Shown one piece after another: positions 8,900 through 15,346 of a stretch of 50,631 bases of DNA (position 1 is the first letter of the stretch; every line of letters starts with the position of its first letter). The position numbers were made by a program, and so were the translations under genes. Source of the DNA: Clostridiaceae bacterium (GTDB taxonomy: Bacteria; Bacillota; Clostridia; Oscillospirales; Acutalibacteraceae); contig CAJGCQ010000001.1 of NCBI GenBank assembly GCA_904501875.1, forward strand, positions 1-50,631, given 5' to 3'. The notes under the pieces are model-generated. The model made no database searches and was not told the DNA's origin. It saw nothing but the letters and a program-made list of their open reading frames with translations.

Positions 8900-9163
8900 A
8901 TGGATAACGGAAGAATTCAACTTCACAACGTTGATTTTGATGATTTTATAAAGGCTATAGACCAATGCAAGGGCGATGTTTATCTCGAAACCAAAGACGG
9001 CGATATACTAAACCTCAAATCCAAGCTTTGCCAGATGATAGGTTTAAGCACGATTTTAAACAATTCCGAGGTTGCCGAGGCTACAATCCGTTGCACCCAT
9101 CCTGAGGACGAAACCATGCTCTTCAGGTTCAATCTTTACGGCAAAATGCCGGAGGAGAAATAA
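8900..9163 (+). CDS. Small conserved protein, possibly HPr-like fold
   Basis: 87 residues, start ATG with AGGAGG ten bases upstream. The middle (FIKAIDQCKGDVYLE, then DGDILNLKSKLCQMIGLSTI) follows the pattern of HPr-fold proteins, where a DVxLxxxGxxxxxKSxxGxxSL stretch spans the second strand and helix. The phosphorylatable histidine and the arginine of true HPr near residues 15-17 are absent, so it would not be a PTS phosphocarrier. The fold assignment is by eye and uncertain. It has its own perfect promoter and is followed within five bases by a second small unknown gene; a strong terminator closes the pair. Confidence 0.75.
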   Translation: MDNGRIQLHNVDFDDFIKAIDQCKGDVYLETKDGDILNLKSKLCQMIGLSTILNNSEVAEATIRCTHPEDETMLFRFNLYGKMPEEK

Positions 9164-9168
9164 GAATT

Positions 9169-9450
9169 ATGGCAGAAAATAAATTTTTAACCTATAAAGA
9201 AAAACCGCTTGTTAAGTGCGGAAACGAAATCTATTACGGCGATATGTCAGAGCCCTTTGTTGTGAGATTCACCGTGCTGTCCACAGTTAAGGCAGGCGAA
9301 AACGAGATTCCCGGCAAGGTAAGGGTCGAGCTTTTAAAGAGCGATACCCAACTTCCCGATAAGGAAAGAATTGTAAAAGCCTCTGAAAAGGACTCCTTCT
9401 TTGATGCCCTTGATGTTGGCTTTGTATGGCTTGAAAGAAATCTTAAATAA
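9169..9450 (+). CDS. Small conserved protein of unknown function
   Basis: 93 residues, soluble, mixed charge, no signal peptide or membrane segment. Visible pattern: an N-terminal FLTYKEKPLVKCGNEIYYG that looks like a beta hairpin, a middle PGKVRVELLKSD strand, and a C-terminal helix ending FDALDVGFVWLERNLK. It resembles a family of small clostridial proteins of unknown function that begin with a similar FLTYKGxPLVRxGNxIYYG segment (from memory, not checked). It starts five bases after the preceding stop with GGAGG inside the upstream gene's end, so the two are translationally linked. Confidence 0.78.
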   Translation: MAENKFLTYKEKPLVKCGNEIYYGDMSEPFVVRFTVLSTVKAGENEIPGKVRVELLKSDTQLPDKERIVKASEKDSFFDALDVGFVWLERNLK

Positions 9451-9485
9451 TAAAGAGACTGTACATTAAGGTGTTTGCACAAATT

Positions 9486-9516
9486 AACCCCTCCCTCGTC
9501 TGAGGGAGGGGTTTTT
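9486..9516 (+). terminator. Terminator of the two-gene cassette
   Basis: A perfect 10-bp stem (CCCCTCCCTC / GAGGGAGGGG, loop GTCT) is followed directly by TTTTT. Confidence 0.95.
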
Positions 9517-9530
9517 ACAAAGCTTCAAGA

Positions 9531-9563
9531 AAAAAGCCTCCCTTTGCACAAGGGAGGCTTTTT
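9531..9563 (-). terminator. Bidirectional terminator after the uracil permease
   Basis: A 9-bp stem (GCCTCCCTT / AAGGGAGGC) flanked by A5 on the left and T5 on the right can stop transcription in both directions. On the minus strand it lies two bases after the permease stop. Confidence 0.93.
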
Positions 9564-9564
9564 A

Positions 9565-10944
9565 TTATTCCTCTGTCTCGTTTTCGTCCGCTTTCTTGCC
9601 GGAAAGAATAAGATTTACGATTATTCCGAGGATAAGTGAGGTTGCAACCGCTGTAAGGGTAATCTTTCCAAAAGTAAGGGAAAGTCCGCCGATACCTGCT
9701 ATTAAAATAGCCGATACGACAAAGAGGTTCCTGTTTTCGTTAAGGTCAACCTTCTGTACCATCTTAAGACCGCTTACTGCGATAAATCCGTAAAGTGCCA
9801 TACAAACGCCGCCCATTACGCAGGAAGGAATGGAATTAACAAAGGCTACAAAGGGGTTTACAAAGGAAACGATTATAGCACCGAGGGCAGCCGCAATAAT
9901 TGTGGCAACGGAGGCATTTCTTGTAATAGCAACGCAGGCTACCGACTCACCATATGTAGTGTTGGGGCAACCGCCGAAGAAAGCGCCTACCATTGAGCCC
10001 ACACCGTCACCCAAAAGGGTTCTGTGAAGACCGGGCTCCTCAAGCAAATCCTTTTCAATGATTGAAGAAATGTTCTTGTGGTCGGCGATATGCTCGGCAA
10101 ATACAACGAAGGCAACAGGTACATAAGCCACCGCAATAGTACCTACATAGGAAGCGTTAAGCTCCTTAAGGCCACCGAAAGCCGTTAAGAATGTGAAATC
10201 GGGAAGGCTCACAAAGGTTTCAAGTGTTATGCCGCCCGAAACAAGTGCTGTGAAGTTGCCGAAGTTTATAAGCTTTAAAGCCTCAATATCCGCTGCGTTG
10301 CCGATAACGGTGAAAATAAGAGCTACCGCATAGCCTGCAAGGATACCTAAGATAAAGGGGATAAGCTTTGCCGTCTTTTTGCCGTAGGTTGAGCAGAGCA
10401 TTGTGACAATAAGGGTGATAATGCCGATAAGCACGCAAAGAAGAACATTTGCAACCGAGTTGCCCTTAGCGTCTAAAACGCCGCCCTTCTGAAGGTCGCC
10501 CACAGCGTTACCTGCAAGGGAGAGACCGATTATAGCAACTGTAGGTCCTATAACAACGGGAGGCATAAGCTTGTTAATCCAGCCAACGCCTGCGAATTTA
10601 ACAATAATTGCGATAATTACATAAACAATACCTGCAAAGACAGCACCAAGGATAAGTCCCACATAACCGAGAGACATTGATACGCCGCCCGCAAATGCTG
10701 CGAACATAGAGCCTATGAACGCAAAGGAAGAGCCAAGGAAAACAGGGCTTTTTTTAGCGGTGAAAAGCACATAAACAAGGGTTCCTACGCCTGCGCCGAA
10801 AAGCGCCGCCGCAGAGCTCATACCGTTGCCGATAATTACCGGAACAACGAGGGTTGCCGCCATAATGGCAAGCAGCTGCTGGATTGCGAAGACAATTAAC
10901 TGCCCGAATTTCGGCTTGTCTTCGACATTGTAGTACATCTTCAT
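9565..10944 (-). CDS. uraA: Uracil permease (NCS2/NAT family)
   Basis: Membrane symporter for uracil. The 459 residues form some 14 hydrophobic segments with the NCS2 landmarks: an N-terminal QQLLAIMAATLVVPVIIG (family QHxLAMxxAxVxVP), the FAEHIADHKNISSI segment in TM8, and the GCPNTTYGESVACVAITRNAS signature in TM10 typical of uracil rather than purine carriers. The start follows GGAGG by nine bases. It lies 73 bases after pyrR, behind the PyrR attenuator, which supports a pyrimidine substrate and regulation by UMP/UTP levels. Confidence 0.92.
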   Translation of the reverse strand: MKMYYNVEDKPKFGQLIVFAIQQLLAIMAATLVVPVIIGNGMSSAAALFGAGVGTLVYVLFTAKKSPVFLGSSFAFIGSMFAAFAGGVSMSLGYVGLILGAVFAGIVYVIIAIIVKFAGVGWINKLMPPVVIGPTVAIIGLSLAGNAVGDLQKGGVLDAKGNSVANVLLCVLIGIITLIVTMLCSTYGKKTAKLIPFILGILAGYAVALIFTVIGNAADIEALKLINFGNFTALVSGGITLETFVSLPDFTFLTAFGGLKELNASYVGTIAVAYVPVAFVVFAEHIADHKNISSIIEKDLLEEPGLHRTLLGDGVGSMVGAFFGGCPNTTYGESVACVAITRNASVATIIAAALGAIIVSFVNPFVAFVNSIPSCVMGGVCMALYGFIAVSGLKMVQKVDLNENRNLFVVSAILIAGIGGLSLTFGKITLTAVATSLILGIIVNLILSGKKADENETEE

Positions 10945-11017
10945 TTATTACTTCCTCCATTTTTTGCGCAAAAATTAAATTCTGCACATTATTATATATA
11001 AGCAGTCATGGGACTGT

Positions 11018-11557
11018 TCATATCTCGTAAAGCTCCGCCGCAGTCTCGTCATCATAAGGCGGTATTTTTACCGCAATAATCTCTGACTTCGAGGTGGGAA
11101 CATTTTTGCCCACATAGTCACCCCTAATGGGAAGCTCCCTATGTCCTCTGTCAATAAGCACCGCAAGCTGAATTGAAGCCGCTCTACCAAAACGCATAAT
11201 AGCATCCATAGCTGCCCTTACTGTTCTGCCTGTGTAAAGCACATCGTCCACCAAAACTACCTTTTTGCCCACAATCGAAACCGTAAGCGCCGCCGAATGT
11301 ATGACCGGGTCAGGTGAAATTGCGGTCAAATCGTCCCGGTGAAAGGTTATATCAATCTCGCCTGTAGGGGGACGGACGCCCTCTATATTATATATGTTAT
11401 CCGCTATAATATTTGCAAGGGCAACTCCGCGGCGTTTAATACCTATAATACAAAGGTCAGCGCCGCCGTCGTTTTTTTCAAGTATCTCGTGTGATATGCG
11501 CTTGAGCGCCCTGGTCACCGCCGCCTCGTCCATAAGCGTAGCATTAAACTTATCCAT
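11018..11557 (-). CDS. pyrR: Bifunctional pyrimidine operon regulator / uracil phosphoribosyltransferase PyrR
   Basis: Binds a hairpin in pyr leader RNA when UMP is high and causes early termination; it can also make UMP from uracil and PRPP. The 179 residues match the family, with the PRPP-binding loop VVLVDDVLYTGRTVRAA and the PTGEIDITFHRDD segment. ATG at 11557 is chosen (GGAGG five bases upstream); the frame is open further, but that stretch is the leader terminator. Upstream lies a complete attenuator. Only the uracil permease follows; no biosynthetic pyr genes are in this transcript. Confidence 0.95.
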   Translation of the reverse strand: MDKFNATLMDEAAVTRALKRISHEILEKNDGGADLCIIGIKRRGVALANIIADNIYNIEGVRPPTGEIDITFHRDDLTAISPDPVIHSAALTVSIVGKKVVLVDDVLYTGRTVRAAMDAIMRFGRAASIQLAVLIDRGHRELPIRGDYVGKNVPTSKSEIIAVKIPPYDDETAAELYEI

Positions 11558-11568
11558 AAAGCCCTCCG

Positions 11569-11601
11569 TAAAAAAAGCGTCCCGCACACAGCAAGACGCT
11601 C
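11569..11601 (-). terminator. Leader terminator of the pyr attenuator
   Basis: A stem AGCGTC / GACGCT with a 13-base loop is followed by T7 on the minus strand, just before the pyrR ribosome binding site. The 5' arm (CGTCTT) can instead pair with AAGACG in the upstream PyrR-binding hairpin, which would form an antiterminator. Confidence 0.88.
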
Positions 11602-11666
11602 GAATAGTTAACACAAACTTGTCATATACATATATTATATATAATGTATACCCTTGTTAATCAGAG

Positions 11667-11697
11667 CCTTGCCGGCATCTCCGTACCGTCTTAAAGG
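11667..11697 (-). promoter_or_regulatory. PyrR-binding loop (anti-antiterminator)
   Basis: In the minus-strand RNA, CCUU and AAGG form a lower stem, UAAGA is a 5' purine-rich bulge, CGGUA pairs with UGCCG, and the six-base loop is CGGAGA. This fits the known PyrR recognition loop CNGNGA. The AAGACG within it is complementary to the 5' arm of the terminator at 11569-11601. Structure seen directly; regulation follows from the PyrR family. Confidence 0.85.
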
Positions 11698-11712
11698 AAT
11701 TGAACCATTATT

Positions 11713-11741
11713 AATATACCACACATATATGTAATTGTAAA
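11713..11741 (-). promoter_or_regulatory. Promoter of pyrR-uraA
   Basis: -35 TTTACA (11736-11741) and -10 TATATT (11713-11718) with a 17-base spacer, placing the start just before the PyrR-binding loop. Confidence 0.75.
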
Positions 11742-11747
11742 GATTTT

Positions 11748-11776
11748 TTGACAAATTATCAAAAATTTTTTATACC
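11748..11776 (+). promoter_or_regulatory. Possible promoter of a small RNA
   Basis: TTGACA (11748-11753), 17 bases, TATACC (11771-11776). The -35 is perfect; the -10 matches four of six and lacks the final T. It diverges from the pyr promoter next to it. Confidence 0.4.
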
Positions 11777-11782
11777 TTATAT

Positions 11783-11953
11783 TGTGGTTAAAAGGTTATT
11801 TTTTAGCATAAATCCCCCACTTTTGGGGTAAAATAACATCGTACAAGCGCCCGCACACACCACTTTGCCCGATTTTGTAGGATTGCACAAGTTAAATGTA
11901 AAAAAATGACATTTTATCGCCCTTTAAAAAGGTTACAAGCTTGTAACTTTTTT
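11783..11953 (+). ncRNA. Candidate small RNA
   Basis: No credible gene lies in the 300 bases before the next promoter. After the possible promoter come three nested or tandem hairpins: GTTATTTT / AAAATAAC enclosing CCCCA / TGGGG (11795-11837), TACAA / TTGTA (near 11851-11879), and AAATGT / ACATTT (near 11895-11915). A palindromic hairpin followed by T6 (11926-11953) is a plausible terminator. No similarity to a known RNA family was recognised. The region may instead be a regulatory region of the next gene. Confidence 0.3.
11926..11953. terminator. Palindromic hairpin, probable terminator
   Basis: The 16-bp perfect palindrome GTTACAAGCTTGTAAC (11932-11947) extends to a stem of about 14 pairs flanked by A-rich and T-rich runs, with T6 on the plus strand. 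It could also be an operator. Confidence 0.5.
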
Positions 11954-12005
11954 AAATCTTGAATTTTTTTGGTGATTTTGACTAAAAAGTTTGATTTTTT
12001 CCGCT

Positions 12006-12034
12006 TTGACATCGTCGATTTAATGCTATATAAT
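12006..12034 (+). promoter_or_regulatory. Promoter of the DUF348/G5/3D protein gene
   Basis: Perfect TTGACA (12006-12011) and TATAAT (12029-12034) with a 17-base spacer, 40 bases before the start codon. Confidence 0.9.
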
Positions 12035-12074
12035 ACCCCTCGGCTTGCGAGATTTATTTCAAAGGAGTCATTTG

Positions 12075-13163
12075 ATGTTAGAAAAAATAAAGTACCATTT
12101 GTCAAAGAGCCTGCTCTCAAAGCAAATGCGTATAAGCTGCATAGCGGTTATGACCGCAATTACCATTGCAGTTGTTACTTTACTCGGGCTATCATTAAAT
12201 ACAGTTGAAATATTTGACGGTGAAAAAACTTACACCGTGCGTTCACTTAATATGAATGTTGCGAATGTTCTCTCTAACCTGAATTTAAAGTCCGAGCGCT
12301 ACAAGATAACAAAAACTACTGTTGAAAACCGTAAAACAGAGGTTGAAATTGCCTATGCCTTCCCCGTTTATATTACAATAGGCGAGCAAACTCAGGAAAT
12401 CGAGTTTACGGGCGGTACCGTATTAGAGGCTCTCGAGGCTGCGGGATACACACCCAACAGCGACGATTTTATCGAGCCCTCTTTAGATACTGTTATTACC
12501 GGAACCGTTTATATCGACTACACCGATATTGAGTATGTAAACGGTAGCTACACCGAGGCTATTCCCCACAGCACAAAAACCGTATATTCCTCCAACATGG
12601 TCGAAGGAAGCACCAAACTTGAAAATGGTTTAGACGGTGTAAAGCAGGTAAACTACACCGAAAAGCTTGTAAACGGCGTTTCCGAAGAGAAAACCGTAAT
12701 AAGTGAAGAAGTTGTAACCGCCGCAGTTGATGCCAAGAAGATAGTGGGCACTAAAAAGGCGGCAAGTGCAGTCGCAAGCACAGTTACAACCTCCGCTTCG
12801 GTTAAAAGTGTTTCCACCCTCACCCCCTCTTCGCCCATAGAGCTTGACAAAAACGGCAACCCCATAAACTATAAGTCTAAAATCACGGCAAGAGCTACCG
12901 CCTACACCTATACGGGCAATAAATGCTCAACCGGCGTAGCGCCCCAGCCGGGATATATTGCGGTAAACCCCAACTATATTCCTTACGGCACCAAAATGTA
13001 TATCAAAACTGCAGACGGCAGCATTATTTACGGCTATGCTGTGGCAGCGGACACAGGCGGGTTTATAAGACGGTACCCTAAAGGCGTTGACCTGTTTATG
13101 TCTTCTGAAAGTGCTTGCAGAAGCTTTGGCGTGCGCAATGTAGAAATTTATATACTTGAATAA
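12075..13163 (+). CDS. Cell-wall protein with DUF348, G5 and 3D domains (YabE-like)
   Basis: Surface protein of the YabE/Rpf-like group, thought to act on peptidoglycan. The 362 residues hold an N-terminal membrane anchor (about 17-40), two ubiquitin-like DUF348 repeats (about 43-90 and 98-150), a G5 domain (about 165-235), a low-complexity linker, and a C-terminal 3D domain. The 3D domain shows NPNYIPYGTKMYI, the acidic ADTGG and GVDLFM, the three aspartates that name it. ATG at 12075 has AGGAG seven bases upstream; a TTG 30 bases earlier is in frame but lacks a site. It is a single-gene unit with its own perfect promoter and terminator. Confidence 0.92.
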   Translation: MLEKIKYHLSKSLLSKQMRISCIAVMTAITIAVVTLLGLSLNTVEIFDGEKTYTVRSLNMNVANVLSNLNLKSERYKITKTTVENRKTEVEIAYAFPVYITIGEQTQEIEFTGGTVLEALEAAGYTPNSDDFIEPSLDTVITGTVYIDYTDIEYVNGSYTEAIPHSTKTVYSSNMVEGSTKLENGLDGVKQVNYTEKLVNGVSEEKTVISEEVVTAAVDAKKIVGTKKAASAVASTVTTSASVKSVSTLTPSSPIELDKNGNPINYKSKITARATAYTYTGNKCSTGVAPQPGYIAVNPNYIPYGTKMYIKTADGSIIYGYAVAADTGGFIRRYPKGVDLFMSSESACRSFGVRNVEIYILE

Positions 13164-13167
13164 TAGA

Positions 13168-13200
13168 ACGGCAGATACACCTTCGTGTATCTGCCGTTTT
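13168..13200. terminator. Bidirectional terminator between the 3D-domain gene and eno
   Basis: A perfect 13-bp stem (ACGGCAGATACAC / GTGTATCTGCCGT, loop CTTC) with TTTT on the plus side. It lies between two converging genes and probably serves both. Confidence 0.93.
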
Positions 13201-13205
13201 AGCTG

Positions 13206-14453
13206 TTAGATATTATTTAAATCCCTTTCAATCATCAAAAGTCTGTTGTACTTTGCCACCCTGTCGGTTCGGCAGGGCGCACCTGTTTTTATCTGTCCCG
13301 CATTTACCGCTACGGCGAGGTCTGCTATGGTGGTGTCCTCGGTTTCTCCCGAGCGATGGGAGATTACCGCTGTATAACCGTGCTTTTTCGCCAGCTCTAT
13401 TACATCAAGGGTTTCTGTAAGCGTGCCTATCTGGTTAAGCTTTACAAGTATGGAATTAGCCGCCTTAAGCTCAATGCCTTTTTTCAGCCTTAAAGTATTG
13501 GTTACAAAAAGGTCGTCACCTACAAGCTGTATTTTATCGCCGAGAGCCGCAGTAAGCCGTTGCCAGCCCTCCCAGTCCTCCTCTGCCGTACCGTCCTCAA
13601 TGGAAATTATGGGGTATTTTGAAATAAGGTCGACGTAGTAGCCTATAAGCTCCTCGGCAGTCATTTTTTTATTTCTTTTGGGCAGTAAATAAGTCCCGTC
13701 CGAATACCACTCGCTTGAGGCTACATCAAGAGCGATTTTAATTTCCTCGGTGGTGTAGCCTGCCCTTTCTATTGCCTTTACAATAAGCTCTATCGCCTCC
13801 TCGTCGGAGCCAAGGTCGGGTGCGAATCCGCCCTCGTCGCCGACGCCGCTGCCCTTCCCCTGTTCCTTTAAAATGGCTCCCAAAGCGTGGTATATCTCGG
13901 CGCACATACGAAGCCCCTCTGCAAAACTTTCCGCCTTATAAGGGATAATCATAAACTCCTGAATATCAATATTGTTTGCCGCATGGGCACCGCCATTTAA
14001 AATATTCATCATGGGCCTCGGCAGTTCATTCCCGTTTATGCCGCCTAAATATTGGTAAAGGGGCATAGCGTAAGAATTAGCCGCCGCCCTTGCAAGGGCC
14101 AAGGAAACCGCCAAAATCCCATTTGCCCCAAGTCTATTTTTGTTTTCGGTACCGTCAAGGCTTATCATACATTGGTCTGCAGCACGCTGATTTACGGTGC
14201 CCAATGATATTAGTGCGGGGGCTATCTCATCTTCAATGGCCTTTACCGCCTTTAATACCCCCTTACCCCCGTAACGGCTTTTATCGCCGTCCCGCATTTC
14301 GTGCGCCTCGTAAACTCCTGTGGACGCACCTGAGGGTGAAAGTGCAAAGCCTACGCTCCCGTCATTAAGGGTGACCCGCGCCCCCACCGTGGGATTGCCC
14401 CGTGAGTCCATCAATTCAAAGCCCTCTACCTTGGTTATACGCTTTTCTGCCAT
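13206..14453 (-). CDS. eno: Enolase
   Basis: Converts 2-phosphoglycerate to phosphoenolpyruvate in glycolysis; a Mg2+-dependent cytoplasmic enzyme. The 415 residues have SRGNPTV and PSGASTG near the N-terminus, the GDEGGFAPDL segment with the proton-transfer glutamate, the metal ligand segments IALDVASSEW and SIEDG, the catalytic lysine in ILVKLNQIGTLTE, and SHRSGETED. ACGGAGG precedes the start by seven bases. The gene stands alone, not in the usual gap-pgk-tpi-gpm cluster. No promoter could be chosen with confidence in the AT-rich stretch upstream. Confidence 0.97.
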   Translation of the reverse strand: MAEKRITKVEGFELMDSRGNPTVGARVTLNDGSVGFALSPSGASTGVYEAHEMRDGDKSRYGGKGVLKAVKAIEDEIAPALISLGTVNQRAADQCMISLDGTENKNRLGANGILAVSLALARAAANSYAMPLYQYLGGINGNELPRPMMNILNGGAHAANNIDIQEFMIIPYKAESFAEGLRMCAEIYHALGAILKEQGKGSGVGDEGGFAPDLGSDEEAIELIVKAIERAGYTTEEIKIALDVASSEWYSDGTYLLPKRNKKMTAEELIGYYVDLISKYPIISIEDGTAEEDWEGWQRLTAALGDKIQLVGDDLFVTNTLRLKKGIELKAANSILVKLNQIGTLTETLDVIELAKKHGYTAVISHRSGETEDTTIADLAVAVNAGQIKTGAPCRTDRVAKYNRLLMIERDLNNI

Positions 14454-14546
14454 TTTTTTGCCTCCGTAATCATTATATATATATTATTTCTGCATATTTT
14501 CAGTTTATTAATAAAATTACCTATTTTAATTTTCGACACTTTGTGG

Positions 14547-14552
14547 TATAAT
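14547..14552 (+). promoter_or_regulatory. Extended -10 promoter of the rlmB operon
   Basis: TATAAT preceded by TGG gives an extended -10 (TGnTATAAT). The -35 region (TTTTAA) is poor. A second TATAAT lies 20 bases on. Confidence 0.55.
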
Positions 14553-14590
14553 CTATAGTTGGAGTATAATGTTTAAAGGACTTTAAAAAT

Positions 14591-15346
14591 ATGGAAAATA
14601 ATACAGAACGCACAGGAAATATAATATGTGGAAGAAACCCCGTGCTTGAAGCGGTACGCTCGGGCAGAGAAATTGACCGTCTGCTTGTGGCTCACGGTGT
14701 TTCGGGGGGCTCGGTTACGGCTATAATCGCTAAATGCCGTGCAAAGGGTGTGCTTATAAAAGAGGTAAGCCCCCAAAAGCTTGACTATTACTGCGGCGGA
14801 GCCAACCATCAGGGTGTGGCGGTTATGTTCGCCTCGCAGGATTACGCCTCGGTCGAGGATATTTTCGCCCTTGCAGAGAAGAAAAACGAAAAACCGTTTA
14901 TAATAATATGCGATGAAATTGAAGACCCGCACAATTTGGGTGCAATTATCAGAACCGCTGAAATTTGCGGCGCACACGGTATAATAATACCAAAGCGCAG
15001 GAGCGCCTCCCTTAACGCAACCGTTGCAAAGGCGGCCTGCGGAGCTCTTGAATATGTGCCTGTTGCAAGGGTCACCAATATTGCAAATACAATAGACGGG
15101 CTAAAGGAACAGGGCGTTTGGGTTTTCGGTGCGGATATGGACGGCAGCGATTACACCAAAACAGATTTTGACTGCCCATTAGCCCTTGTAATCGGTAACG
15201 AGGGCAGTGGAATAGGCGCACTTACCGCCAAAAAGTGCGACGGGATAGTAAGCCTGCCTATGTTCGGTAAAATAAACTCCCTTAACGCCTCGGTGGCGGC
15301 GGGTGTGCTTATGTACGAGGTCGTGCGGAAAAGGAGGCAGTTATGA
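14591..15346 (+). CDS. rlmB: 23S rRNA (guanosine-2'-O-)-methyltransferase RlmB (TrmH/SpoU family)
   Basis: SAM-dependent 2'-O-methylation of a guanosine in 23S rRNA. The 251 residues have an N-terminal substrate-binding domain (ICGRNPVLEAVRSGREIDRLLV) and a C-terminal SPOUT domain with motif 1 (DPHNLGAIIRTAEICGAHGI), motif 2 (LVIGNEGSGI) and motif 3 (SLPMFGKINSLNASVAAGVL), which form the knotted SAM site. AAAGGA lies ten bases upstream. The stop overlaps the next start as ATGA. Which rRNA base it modifies is assumed from the family; TrmH-like tRNA paralogues cannot be ruled out by eye. Confidence 0.9.
   Translation: MENNTERTGNIICGRNPVLEAVRSGREIDRLLVAHGVSGGSVTAIIAKCRAKGVLIKEVSPQKLDYYCGGANHQGVAVMFASQDYASVEDIFALAEKKNEKPFIIICDEIEDPHNLGAIIRTAEICGAHGIIIPKRRSASLNATVAKAACGALEYVPVARVTNIANTIDGLKEQGVWVFGADMDGSDYTKTDFDCPLALVIGNEGSGIGALTAKKCDGIVSLPMFGKINSLNASVAAGVLMYEVVRKRRQL

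Noticed and set aside
11914..12120. Minus-strand basic open frame of up to 68 codons
   Set aside because: No ribosome binding site. It overlaps the promoter and start of the 3D-domain gene and includes the palindromic hairpin.
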